From the NCBI GenBank assembly GCA_023423675.1, contig JAFAFD010000133.1, forward strand, positions 1 through 5,096: a stretch of 5,096 nucleotides of DNA, given 5' to 3'. A program made the position numbers and the translations under genes. Shown in pieces: positions 1 through 5,096 of this stretch. Numbering within the stretch: position 1 is the stretch's first letter; each line of letters begins with the position of its first letter. The notes under the pieces are model-generated. The model was given only the letters and a program-made list of their open reading frames with translations. It had not been told where the DNA came from and searched no databases. The DNA comes from Pseudomonadota bacterium (GTDB lineage Bacteria; Pseudomonadota; Gammaproteobacteria; Xanthomonadales; Xanthomonadaceae).

Positions 1-341
1 ACCGGTTCTTCCACCGCCGCGGCCAGCACCGGGCAGCCGGCGCGGAACTGCGTGCGCAGCAGGCGCTCGCGCCACATCGCCAGGAACTGCTGCAGGCCCT
101 GCACCGCGCCGCCTTGCAGCAGCTCCACCAGCAGAGCTTCCACCTTGTCACCTGCCATCTGCGTGGCGCGGGCCAGCAGCTCCTGCTTGCCGCCCGGGAA
201 ATGGTGGTAGGTCGAGCCCAGCGGCGCCTCGGCCAGCTTGGTCACCTCGCGGATGCTGGTGGCATTGAGCCCGACCCGCGCCAGCATCTGGGCGGCCGCA
301 TCGATCACACGCTGGGGGGCATCGGACGCTCGCGGGCTCAT
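1..341 (-). CDS. TetR/AcrR-family transcriptional repressor, LmrA/YxaF-like, C-terminus cut by window edge
   Basis: This is a DNA-binding repressor of the TetR family; 113 residues are visible and the C-terminal part lies beyond the left edge. The N-terminal TetR helix-turn-helix domain spans about residues 9-56. It includes TSIREVTKLAEAP and the family signature GSTYHHFPGGKQELL (about 42-56). The ligand-binding domain begins after that, and its FRAGCPVLAAAVEE stretch (about 99-112) resembles the GCPV-A-A-E motif of LmrA/YxaF-type C-terminal domains. The start at 339-341 is supported by the ribosome-binding site AAGGTGAG (346-353, read on the minus strand) four bases upstream. The gene is divergent from the thioesterase-like gene, with 69 bp and two matching palindromes between them, so it probably represses both itself and that neighbour. 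The ligand cannot be told. The family call is firm and the subfamily call fairly firm. Confidence 0.93.
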   Translation of the reverse strand, partial: MSPRASDAPQRVIDAAAQMLARVGLNATSIREVTKLAEAPLGSTYHHFPGGKQELLARATQMAGDKVEALLVELLQGGAVQGLQQFLAMWRERLLRTQFRAGCPVLAAAVEEP

Positions 342-354
342 GCCGCTCACCTTG

Positions 355-372
355 CTAGGACAGTCGTCATAG
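355..372. promoter_or_regulatory. Operator 1, presumed TetR-type repressor site
   Basis: This is an 18-bp imperfect palindrome with left arm CTAGGAC, spacer AGTC and right arm GTCATAG; 6 of 7 arm positions are complementary. It lies 13 bp upstream of the repressor start codon, just before its ribosome-binding site. On the minus strand it contains TATGAC (366-371), a possible -10 box for the repressor gene. Binding here would fit autorepression. The palindrome is read directly from the sequence; which protein binds it is inferred from the divergent layout. Confidence 0.75.
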
Positions 373-390
373 ATTAGCGTATCGCCCGTC

Positions 391-408
391 CTATAACAGT
401 CGTCATAG
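391..408. promoter_or_regulatory. Operator 2, presumed TetR-type repressor site overlapping the thioesterase promoter
   Basis: This second copy has left arm CTATAAC, spacer AGTC and right arm GTCATAG, again with 6 of 7 arm positions complementary. It shares the spacer and right arm with operator 1. The two are 36 bp apart centre to centre, and ACAGTCGTCATAG is an exact 13-bp direct repeat at 360-372 and 396-408. The site ends two bases before the thioesterase ATG and contains the best -10 candidate, so an occupied site would block polymerase directly. Confidence 0.78.
392..397 (+). promoter_or_regulatory. Candidate -10 box of the thioesterase-like gene
   Basis: TATAAC matches the sigma-70 consensus TATAAT in 5 of 6 positions. 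Transcription would start near 404-405, leaving only about six bases before the ATG at 411. No convincing -35 box lies 16-18 bp upstream (the bases there read around TAGATT), so the promoter may be weak or use other contacts. It lies inside operator 2. Confidence 0.5.
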
Positions 409-410
409 TC

Positions 411-956
411 ATGAATCTCTGGTTCCGCCTGCTCCACCTGTTGCTGTGCAGCCTGTTCCGGCCGAAGCTGGAGGCCCCGTTCGGGGTCTCGCGGCTGCCG
501 TTCCGGGTGCTGCCCAACGACCTGGACAGCAACCTGCACATGACCAACGGCCGCTACTGGAACATCTTCGACCTGGGCCGGCTGGACCTGATCCTGCGCA
601 TGGGCCTGGGCAAAGTGGCGCTGCGCGAGAAGTGGGCGCCGATCGTTGGTGCGGGCACCATCCAGTTCCGCCGCGAACTCAAGCCGTTCCAGCAGTTCAC
701 CCTGGAAACGCGGCTGGCCGGCTGGGTCGGTACGCGCATCATCATGGAGCAGCGCGTGCTGGTCGGGCCGGAGCAGAAAGTCGCCACCCGCGCGCTGCTG
801 GTTACCGGCATCTACGACCGCCGCGCGCGCAGCTTCGTCGGCATGGAGCGGATGATGGCGGCCATTGGCTGCGATACGCCACCCTCGCCGCCGCTGAGTG
901 CGGCCGCGCAGGCGCTGCTGGCGGCGGATACGGCGCTGAAGCGCGACGACGACTGA
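411..956 (+). CDS. Hotdog-fold thioesterase-like protein (4HBT_2 / THEM6-like)
   Basis: This 181-residue protein resembles single-domain hotdog-fold thioesterase-like proteins, which cleave acyl-CoA or related thioesters. The key motif is DLDSNLHMTNGRYWN (residues 37-51), matching the family pattern D-x-N/G-x-H-M-x-N-x-x-Y; D39, H43, N46 and Y49 are the likely active-site or structural positions. The remaining strands continue to about residue 150 (GTIQFRREL, TRIIMEQRV, ALLVTGIYDR), followed by a low-complexity Ala/Pro tail. Residues 3-16 are strongly hydrophobic and could be a membrane anchor, as in THEM6-type proteins. The start is well fixed: the frame has a stop at 375-377 and no ATG, GTG or TTG between it and 411. 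No Shine-Dalgarno sequence precedes the ATG. It is divergent from the TetR gene, probably its repressor, and converges on the next gene with a 9-bp gap. The substrate is unknown. Confidence 0.88.
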   Translation: MNLWFRLLHLLLCSLFRPKLEAPFGVSRLPFRVLPNDLDSNLHMTNGRYWNIFDLGRLDLILRMGLGKVALREKWAPIVGAGTIQFRRELKPFQQFTLETRLAGWVGTRIIMEQRVLVGPEQKVATRALLVTGIYDRRARSFVGMERMMAAIGCDTPPSPPLSAAAQALLAADTALKRDDD

Positions 957-965
957 GCAGATGCT

Positions 966-1433
966 TTAGAGCGCCTTCCGCAGCACTTCCTGCAGGCGCC
1001 GCTTGTGCGACTCCACCGCCTTCCAGTTCCAGTCGCACACCGGCGGCACGTCCAGCGCGCCGCGCTCGCGGGCCAGTGCGGCGCGCTCGGTCAGGGCCTG
1101 CACTTTCGCGCCGACGTTCGCATCGATGGCCATCGGCAGCAGGATCGAGATCAGTCCCCAGCCGGACACCATGACGCGCGCGGAGTCGCCGCGCCCGCTG
1201 TCGAACGGGCGAACGCGCACGGCGCCGCCCATGTCCGCGTACTGCACGCCGATCAGCAGCATGCCGCCTGAGACCCACTGCAATGCCCTGCCGTGCTCAC
1301 GCAGCGCCTCGGCGGAATCGTAGCGGCGCGGCTGCTCGCCGGCGCTTGAATAGAGCTCGGTGACCAGCACCGGGCTGCGCTTGAACACGGCGAGCGCCAC
1401 GGTCTCGAGCACTTTGTAGGAGACAGCGGCCAT
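966..1433 (-). CDS. Conserved-looking hypothetical protein, 155 residues, function unknown
   Basis: I do not recognise this protein. It begins MAAVSYKVLETV and ends LQEVLRKAL. The first 30 residues look like strand and helix (LAVFKRSPVLVTELYSS). Residues 51-76 and 86-104 are hydrophobic (SGGMLLIGVQYADMGG; VMVSGWGLISILLP) but too broken by Gly and polar residues to be confident membrane spans. The C-terminal third is charged and helical. There is no signal peptide and no catalytic motif I can name. The frame stays open upstream to an ATG at 1503-1505. I chose the ATG at 1431-1433 because AGGTG (1438-1442) sits four bases upstream and the longer form would overlap the end of the hydrolase gene. 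It starts 31 bp after the hydrolase stop on the same strand, so it may be the last gene of that unit. It converges with the thioesterase gene. Confidence 0.75.
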   Translation of the reverse strand: MAAVSYKVLETVALAVFKRSPVLVTELYSSAGEQPRRYDSAEALREHGRALQWVSGGMLLIGVQYADMGGAVRVRPFDSGRGDSARVMVSGWGLISILLPMAIDANVGAKVQALTERAALARERGALDVPPVCDWNWKAVESHKRRLQEVLRKAL

Positions 1434-1464
1434 CGTGCACCTGCAGTAAATGCTTGCGAAGCGA

Positions 1465-2271
1465 TCAGCGGCGCGACGCTGGGACCGCCCCCAGCGCCCG
1501 TGCAATAGCCGCTTCGGCCAGCGGCGCCATCACCGCGTACCCCGCCGCGGTGGGATGGACGCCGTCGAAGGCCAGCGACCGGTCAATTCCGCCTTCTGCA
1601 TTGGTCAGCGCGCTGTAGTAATCCAGATACACCACGCCCTTTGCGGCAGCATACCGCTCAAGCGCAGCGTTCAAGGAACGCACCTTGGGTGCGGGCGAGG
1701 TGCCGGGCAGCCAGGGGTAATCACTCACGGGCAGCACCGAGGCAAGGACCACGCCAATGCCGTGCGCCCGGGCCAGGTCCACCATGGCATGCAGGTTGTC
1801 TTCGATCATGGACTGCGTGGCCAGACCGGTATTGCCCGCCAGGTCATTGGTTCCTGCCAGAATCACCACGACCTCGGGCTGGAGGGCAATGACATCCTGA
1901 CTGAACCGCAGCAGCAGCTGCGGCGACGTCTGCCCGCCGATACCGCGGTTGATGTAGCCCTTGCCTGGGAAGAACGTACTGGGGTCCTTTTCGCCCCAGT
2001 TCTGAGTGATCGAATCGCCATAGAACACGATCCGGGGAATACCTGGCTGCTTCGCTGGCAGGCGCGCGTTCGCCTCGCGATAGCGGCTGAGCTCCGGCCA
2101 GTCGGCAAGTCGTTGCTGCATGCCAGTCACTTCTTCAGGTGTGACAGCTGAGGCAGGCTTGGTCAGCAATGGATTGATCGCAACGGCGCCCGTCTGCGCA
2201 TGCGCGTGCAGTGCGGAAAGAGCGGCGAAGGCTGCAATGCAGCTGCGGATCAGAATCATGCGAGAGCTCAT
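1465..2271 (-). CDS. Secreted SGNH/GDSL-family hydrolase (esterase/lipase-like)
   Basis: This 268-residue hydrolase of the SGNH/GDSL superfamily would cleave an ester or acetyl group. All catalytic blocks are present: block I GDSIT with nucleophile S87; block II NRGIGGQ with an oxyanion glycine near 110-113; block III GTND with N142; and block V DGVHP with D236 and H239 completing the triad. The N-terminus (MILIRSCIAAFAALSALHAHA) is a typical signal peptide with likely cleavage after AHA at residue 25. There is no lipobox cysteine, so the protein should be periplasmic or secreted and soluble. Spacing and motifs resemble the PAF-acetylhydrolase-like bacterial subgroup, but the substrate cannot be read from the sequence. 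The start at 2269-2271 overlaps the TPR gene stop as ATGA, which favours it over the second Met at residue 5. A weak GGAAAA precedes it. An acetyl- or acyl-esterase acting on glycans would fit the nearby mannosidase but is unproven. Confidence 0.93.
   Translation of the reverse strand: MSSRMILIRSCIAAFAALSALHAHAQTGAVAINPLLTKPASAVTPEEVTGMQQRLADWPELSRYREANARLPAKQPGIPRIVFYGDSITQNWGEKDPSTFFPGKGYINRGIGGQTSPQLLLRFSQDVIALQPEVVVILAGTNDLAGNTGLATQSMIEDNLHAMVDLARAHGIGVVLASVLPVSDYPWLPGTSPAPKVRSLNAALERYAAAKGVVYLDYYSALTNAEGGIDRSLAFDGVHPTAAGYAVMAPLAEAAIARALGAVPASRR
2268..2271 (-). other. ATGA stop-start overlap coupling the TPR and GDSL genes
   Basis: On the minus strand the hydrolase start ATG (2271-2269) and the TPR stop TGA (2270-2268) share bases in the tetranucleotide ATGA. 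This arrangement usually means one mRNA and translational coupling by re-initiation. The hydrolase has only a weak Shine-Dalgarno sequence of its own, which fits dependence on upstream translation. Confidence 0.85.
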
Positions 2272-2687
2272 GTGTTTTCCAGTAAGAATTGACTGATTTC
2301 GCGCCGCAGATCGAGGTCGTCGGTCTGCTTGGCAGCTTCGTTGGCGAGCAGCCCGAACTCGTAACCACGCCCGGTCTCGCCCTGGTCGATGTAGCGTCGT
2401 GCCAGTTCCAGGCAGATCGACGCTTCGCCCTCGATCACGCCCAGCTGGCGCGCCTGGGTCAGCGCGCGCTCGTAGTAGCCGATGGCCACGCCGCTGTCGC
2501 TGGTGAAGTCACCCAGGGTTTCCCAGAGAAAAGGATGGTCACGGCCTTCCACCGCCATCGCTTCGCAGTACTGCCGCAGCTCGTCGTGCAGCCGCCACTG
2601 GCTGCGGGTATCGCCGTGGGTGCTGGCATTGGCCATTTCGACCGCCACGCCCAGTACGTGTTCGTACACGTCCTGTGGAATTTCCAT
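2268..2687 (-). CDS. Small TPR-like helical-repeat protein
   Basis: This 139-residue protein appears all-helical, acidic and cytoplasmic, with no signal peptide. Residues about 53-83 (FLWETLGDFTSD, then IGYYERALTQARQLG) and about 88-121 (ASICLELARRYIDQGE, then GYEFGLLANEAAKQ) have the paired-helix spacing and small/aromatic pattern of tetratricopeptide repeats; the first 45 residues form further helices. Such proteins act as binding scaffolds, so a partner is expected but not identifiable here. The start is well supported by a strong ribosome-binding site, AGGAGG at 2693-2698, five bases before the ATG. It overlaps the downstream hydrolase gene by four bases, so the two are almost certainly co-expressed, although the hydrolase is exported and this protein is not. 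Immunity-protein roles are known for some small TPR proteins, but no toxin gene is seen here. Confidence 0.82.
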   Translation of the reverse strand: MEIPQDVYEHVLGVAVEMANASTHGDTRSQWRLHDELRQYCEAMAVEGRDHPFLWETLGDFTSDSGVAIGYYERALTQARQLGVIEGEASICLELARRYIDQGETGRGYEFGLLANEAAKQTDDLDLRREISQFLLENT

Positions 2688-2727
2688 GGGAACCTCCTGC
2701 CGCTTGTCTGTTGCACGGTCAGGCTAG

Positions 2728-2752
2728 CACGGCCGGGTGGTACCCGGCCGTG
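2728..2752. repeat. Perfect 11-bp-arm palindrome, REP/SMAG-like
   Basis: The arms CACGGCCGGGT (2728-2738) and ACCCGGCCGTG (2742-2752) are perfectly complementary with a 3-base loop, GGT. On the minus strand the right-hand flank reads CTAG, close to the GTAG terminus of SMAG elements. No T-run follows on either strand, so it is not a classical intrinsic terminator, though the stem would be very stable in RNA. It lies between the GH92 and TPR genes, about 40 bp upstream of the TPR start codon, so it probably lies in or near the TPR leader. Confidence 0.8.
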
Positions 2753-2756
2753 TGGA

Positions 2757-2780
2757 GGTTCATCTACGCATGGCGTGGCA
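2757..2780. repeat. Degenerate SMAG-like repeat unit
   Basis: GGTTCATCTACGCATGG (2757-2773), followed by CGTGGCA, is a decayed copy of the intact element at 2784-2807. The left arm ATCTACGC and right arm GCGTGGCA around an ATG loop pair at only 5 of 8 positions, plus a possible G-T pair. The GTAG end is not preserved at the expected place. Confidence 0.65.
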
Positions 2781-2783
2781 CCG

Positions 2784-2807
2784 CATCCACGCATGGCGTG
2801 GATCTAC
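2784..2807 (-). repeat. SMAG-type REP element (GTAG-terminated palindrome)
   Basis: Read on the minus strand this begins GTAG, followed by arm ATCCACGC, loop CAT and arm GCGTGGAT, with 8 perfect base pairs. This is the form I know for SMAG (Stenotrophomonas maltophilia GTAG) repetitive extragenic palindromes, which are mobilised by REP-associated tyrosine transposases encoded elsewhere. None is encoded in this window. In transcripts the stem can stabilise or end the 3' side of an upstream mRNA, here the GH92 gene. Confidence 0.82.
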
Positions 2808-2833
2808 CGGGCCGGATGGTGCGCGTTCAACGG

Positions 2834-2851
2834 GGCCGGGGGTGCCCGGCC
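2834..2851. repeat. GC-rich palindrome, second copy of the 2728-2752 type
   Basis: The arms GGCCGGG (2834-2840) and CCCGGCC (2845-2851) pair perfectly around a GGTG loop. With its right flank it repeats the block at 2731-2773 at an offset of about 102 bp, so it looks like a diverged duplicate of the first palindrome. Confidence 0.72.
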
Positions 2852-2858
2852 GCGTGGT

Positions 2859-2875
2859 GGTTCATCCACGCATGG
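2859..2875. repeat. Truncated SMAG-like repeat unit next to the GH92 stop codon
   Basis: GGTTCATCCACGCATGG repeats 2757-2773 with a single mismatch. The second palindrome arm is lost: it should read GCGTGGAT but the sequence reads GTGCTGAT. The copy ends 7 bp from the GH92 stop codon. It is probably an eroded or partly duplicated element. Confidence 0.65.
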
Positions 2876-2882
2876 TGCTGAT

Positions 2883-5096
2883 TTAGCGGGGGCCGTGCGA
2901 GGGCGGTACGTCCTGCGCGCCCCACTGTTCGTTCTTCGTGCTGCCCAGCTCGAAGTCCAGCGTGCCGCCACGCTGCACGAAGCTGGCCGGCAGCCAGCTC
3001 GCAGTGCTGACCTTCCCATCCACCTGCAGCGACTGCACGTACGGCGCATCCATCGCCGCGCCACGTGCACGCACCACGATCTTCGCGCCCGGGCGGGTGA
3101 TCACTGCTTCGGTGAACAGCGGGCTGCCGATCACCAGGTCCGCGCGGCCCGGGTACACTGGGTACAGGCCCAGCGCCGACCACACGTACCACGAGGACAT
3201 CTGGCCGAGATCATCATTGCCGGGCATGCCTTGGGGCGTGTTGGTCCAGATCTGGCGCATCGCCTGGCGCACGGTTTCCTGGGTCTTCCACGGCTGGCCG
3301 AGGAAGTTGTAAAGCCACGGCGCGGCGATGGACGGTTCGTTGTCCAGTTCGGCGTGCAGCGGGCCGGACTTGGTCACAGCCCACGCACCGTCGGGCTTGC
3401 GGAAGAACGCATCGAGACGCGCGATGCTGGCCTCGCGGCCGCCCAGCGCCTCGAACAGACCGGCCGGATCGAACGGCACCATCCACAGGTACTGCGCGCC
3501 ACTGCCCTCGACGAAACCATGGTCGGCGGCCGGGTCGAACGCCGGCCAGCTGCCATCGGCATTGCGCGGCTGGATGTAGCCCTGCTGCGCGGTGGCCTTG
3601 GGGTTGTAGAGATTGCGCCACCAGCCGGAACGCTCACGGAACTGCTTCGCACCCTGCGCATCGCCGGCGGCGAGGGCCAGCTCGGACAGGCCGAAATCGG
3701 CGCTGACCATCTCCAGCGTATCGGCCGCACTGCCCCAGCCCGGCGCGCCTTCCGGCATGTACTTCAGGGCCAGCCACTGGTCCAGGCCCGGGCGCTGGCC
3801 CACGCACAGCACCGGGCAACCGCGCTTGTCCAGATCACGCGCGGTGGGCACGGTCGCTGCTTTCTTCAGCGAGGCGTAGGCGCGCTGCAGGTCGAAGCTG
3901 CGGCCGCCGAAGGCATGGATGGCCGCCACCGACGGCGGCGACGGATCGCCGTTCATCACGCCGGTGGCGCCGGTGATGTGGGTCCAGCGATCCCAGACGC
4001 CGCCATTCTGGTCGGCCTGGTTGAGCAGCGACTGCGCCACGTCCGAACCGACCTGCGGCTGCAGCAGGGTCAGCAGCTGCAGCTGCGAGCGGTACACATC
4101 CCAGCCCGAGTAGTTGGCGTACTGCGCCTGCTGGCGCTTGGCCAGCGCATGCACCTTGCCGTCCATGCCGCGGTAACGGCCATCGCCATCACTGTGCAGG
4201 TTCGGCGCCAGCATGGCGTGGTAGAGCGCGGTGTAGAACACGGTGCGCTCGTCAGGCGTGCCACCCTTCACGCTGACTTGGCCCAGCAGTTCATTCCACT
4301 TCGCGCGGGTGGCCGCCTGCGTGGCCGCCACGGTCGTGCCCTGCGGACTCTCGCGGCGCAGGTTGGCCCGCGCGCCGGCTTCATCGACGTAGGAAATGCC
4401 GATGCGCGCGGTCACCTGCGGCGTGCGCTTGGCATCGAAACTGATCCAGCCGCCCGCACCCTTGCCTGCCGGCGGGTGGCCCTTGCTGCCATAGCTGGTG
4501 CCACCGCCGCCTTCGCGCGCGCCGGCCTGCACGCTGTCATCGCGCCAGGTGCCGCCCACTTCAAACGGCTGGTCGAACTCGGCGACGAAATGCAGGGTGT
4601 AGTAGCTCTCGCGGCGGTCCTCGGCAAGGTAGCCGCAGAAGTTGCCGCTGGTGACCGAGCCGCGCACGGTGCGCGTGGCCGGGTCGATGATGATGGTCGA
4701 ATCGCTGCTGCCCACCTCGCTGTCGGAGGTGCGGAACAGCAGGTTGGCCGGCTTGTCGGCCGGGAACTGGAACTGGCCCACCGCGGTGCGCTCAGTGGCT
4801 GCCAGGCTCACGGCCACGCCATTGTCGAGGGTGAGCGTGTAGGCGCCGGGGCTGGCGCTTTCCTTCGCGTGGTCCAGCAGGCTGGTATAGCGCACGCCTG
4901 CATCGGCCGAAGACGGCGACAGCTCCACCGGCAGCGTTACCGGCATCAACGGAATATCGCCACTGGCGCCGGTGCAGCCGGTGCCATTGACGTGGGTCAG
5001 GCTGAAACCGCGCACGCCGTTGCTGCGCCACTCGTAGCCACCGGGCGCGGCAATCGGGAAGCGCTTGCCCGGCAGTGCGGTCATTTCCGGACTGAA
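2883..5096 (-). CDS. GH92-family alpha-mannosidase, N-terminus cut by window edge
   Basis: 737 residues are visible; the frame runs through the right edge. Family GH92 enzymes are calcium-dependent inverting exo-alpha-mannosidases, usually exported. Residues are numbered from the first in-frame Met (5082-5084), which is probably not the true start: the family's N-terminal glycine-rich GTGG motif and any signal peptide are missing, and FSPE precedes that Met in frame. The beta-sandwich domain covers about 1-245, with GFSLTHVNGTGC (26-37) and GDIPLMP. The (alpha/alpha)6 barrel covers about 255-690. Key motifs are GWDVYRSQ (327-334), MNGD (377-380), FVEGSG with presumed catalytic acid E526, LDNEPS (580-585), and GNDDLGQMSSW (622-632), whose Asp pair D624/D625 lies in the expected catalytic-base/calcium region. 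A Gly-rich loop lies at 192-212 and a CPVLC pair at 423-427. The stop is TAA at 2883-2885, followed directly by REP-like palindromes. The family is certain; linkage specificity is not. Confidence 0.95.
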   Translation of the reverse strand, partial: FSPEMTALPGKRFPIAAPGGYEWRSNGVRGFSLTHVNGTGCTGASGDIPLMPVTLPVELSPSSADAGVRYTSLLDHAKESASPGAYTLTLDNGVAVSLAATERTAVGQFQFPADKPANLLFRTSDSEVGSSDSTIIIDPATRTVRGSVTSGNFCGYLAEDRRESYYTLHFVAEFDQPFEVGGTWRDDSVQAGAREGGGGTSYGSKGHPPAGKGAGGWISFDAKRTPQVTARIGISYVDEAGARANLRRESPQGTTVAATQAATRAKWNELLGQVSVKGGTPDERTVFYTALYHAMLAPNLHSDGDGRYRGMDGKVHALAKRQQAQYANYSGWDVYRSQLQLLTLLQPQVGSDVAQSLLNQADQNGGVWDRWTHITGATGVMNGDPSPPSVAAIHAFGGRSFDLQRAYASLKKAATVPTARDLDKRGCPVLCVGQRPGLDQWLALKYMPEGAPGWGSAADTLEMVSADFGLSELALAAGDAQGAKQFRERSGWWRNLYNPKATAQQGYIQPRNADGSWPAFDPAADHGFVEGSGAQYLWMVPFDPAGLFEALGGREASIARLDAFFRKPDGAWAVTKSGPLHAELDNEPSIAAPWLYNFLGQPWKTQETVRQAMRQIWTNTPQGMPGNDDLGQMSSWYVWSALGLYPVYPGRADLVIGSPLFTEAVITRPGAKIVVRARGAAMDAPYVQSLQVDGKVSTASWLPASFVQRGGTLDFELGSTKNEQWGAQDVPPSHGPR

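Noticed and set aside
970..998. GCGCCT...AGGCGC inverted repeat near the thioesterase/hypothetical convergence as a terminator
   Set aside because: The arms are only 6 bp with a 17-base loop, there is no T-run, and it lies inside the coding end of the hypothetical gene.
446..1174. A 242-residue plus-strand open frame overlapping the thioesterase gene
   Set aside because: It is out of frame with a well-supported thioesterase, has Ala/Arg/Pro/Gly-rich low-complexity composition typical of shadow frames in GC-rich DNA, and runs on into the opposite-strand hypothetical gene.
1434..1505. Longer start (ATG at 1503-1505) for the 155-residue hypothetical protein
   Set aside because: It would overlap the last 41 bp of the hydrolase gene, the added residues are Arg/Cys-rich and unlike a normal N-terminus, and the internal ATG at 1431-1433 has its own ribosome-binding site.
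1450..2151. A 233-residue plus-strand open frame antisense to the GDSL hydrolase
   Set aside because: The minus-strand frame carries all SGNH motifs and a signal peptide. The antisense frame has no recognisable domain and is explained by codon bias in high-GC DNA.
2728..2875. CRISPR array
   Set aside because: The repeats are palindromic, diverged and unevenly spaced, without unique spacers of constant length. They fit REP/SMAG elements.
4448..4515. Gly-rich loop in the GH92 protein (residues about 191-213) as an inserted foreign segment
   Set aside because: It is in frame with matching codon use, and I recall similar Gly/Ser-Tyr-rich loops at this place in other GH92 enzymes, so it is probably family variation.
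5082..5084. The ATG at 5082-5084 as the true start of the GH92 gene
   Set aside because: The frame stays open to the window edge, the ribosome-binding site is poor, and the conserved N-terminal part of GH92 proteins and an export signal would be missing.

Overview
The window is GC-rich (about two-thirds G+C) chromosomal DNA that most resembles the genus Stenotrophomonas (Xanthomonadaceae). The best clue is in the gap at 2688-2882. It holds a short palindrome with a terminal GTAG tetranucleotide on the minus strand, the layout of the SMAG family of REP elements known from S. maltophilia. The protein types and codon use agree. The genus call is inference from memory, without a database search.

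Layout from left to right. (1) A TetR/AcrR-family repressor on the minus strand, cut by the left edge (1-341). (2) A 69-bp divergent intergenic region with two near-identical 18-bp imperfect palindromes (355-372 and 391-408), the likely operators of that repressor. (3) A plus-strand hotdog-fold thioesterase-like protein (411-956) with no Shine-Dalgarno sequence, probably translated from a leaderless or nearly leaderless mRNA. (4) Converging on it after a 9-bp gap, a set of minus-strand genes, read right to left: a GH92-family alpha-mannosidase cut by the right edge (2883-5096); a 195-bp gap of REP-like palindromes; a small TPR-like protein (2268-2687); a secreted SGNH/GDSL hydrolase (1465-2271), coupled to the TPR gene by an ATGA overlap; and an unrecognised 155-residue protein (966-1433), 31 bp further on.

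Two functional units are suggested. The repressor and thioesterase look like a self-contained autoregulated pair, because operator 2 covers the presumed -10 box of the thioesterase. The TPR, GDSL and unrecognised genes look like one transcription unit. The GH92 gene lies upstream on the same strand, but the palindrome-rich gap may separate its transcript from theirs. A mannosidase beside an exported esterase could mean glycan processing in the periplasm or outside the cell, but only proximity supports that.

No RNA gene, CRISPR array, transposase or prophage gene is visible. Most of the window is ordinary chromosome. The items most worth checking are the operator pair overlapping a leaderless start, the REP cluster, and the variant active-site motifs of the GH92 enzyme.
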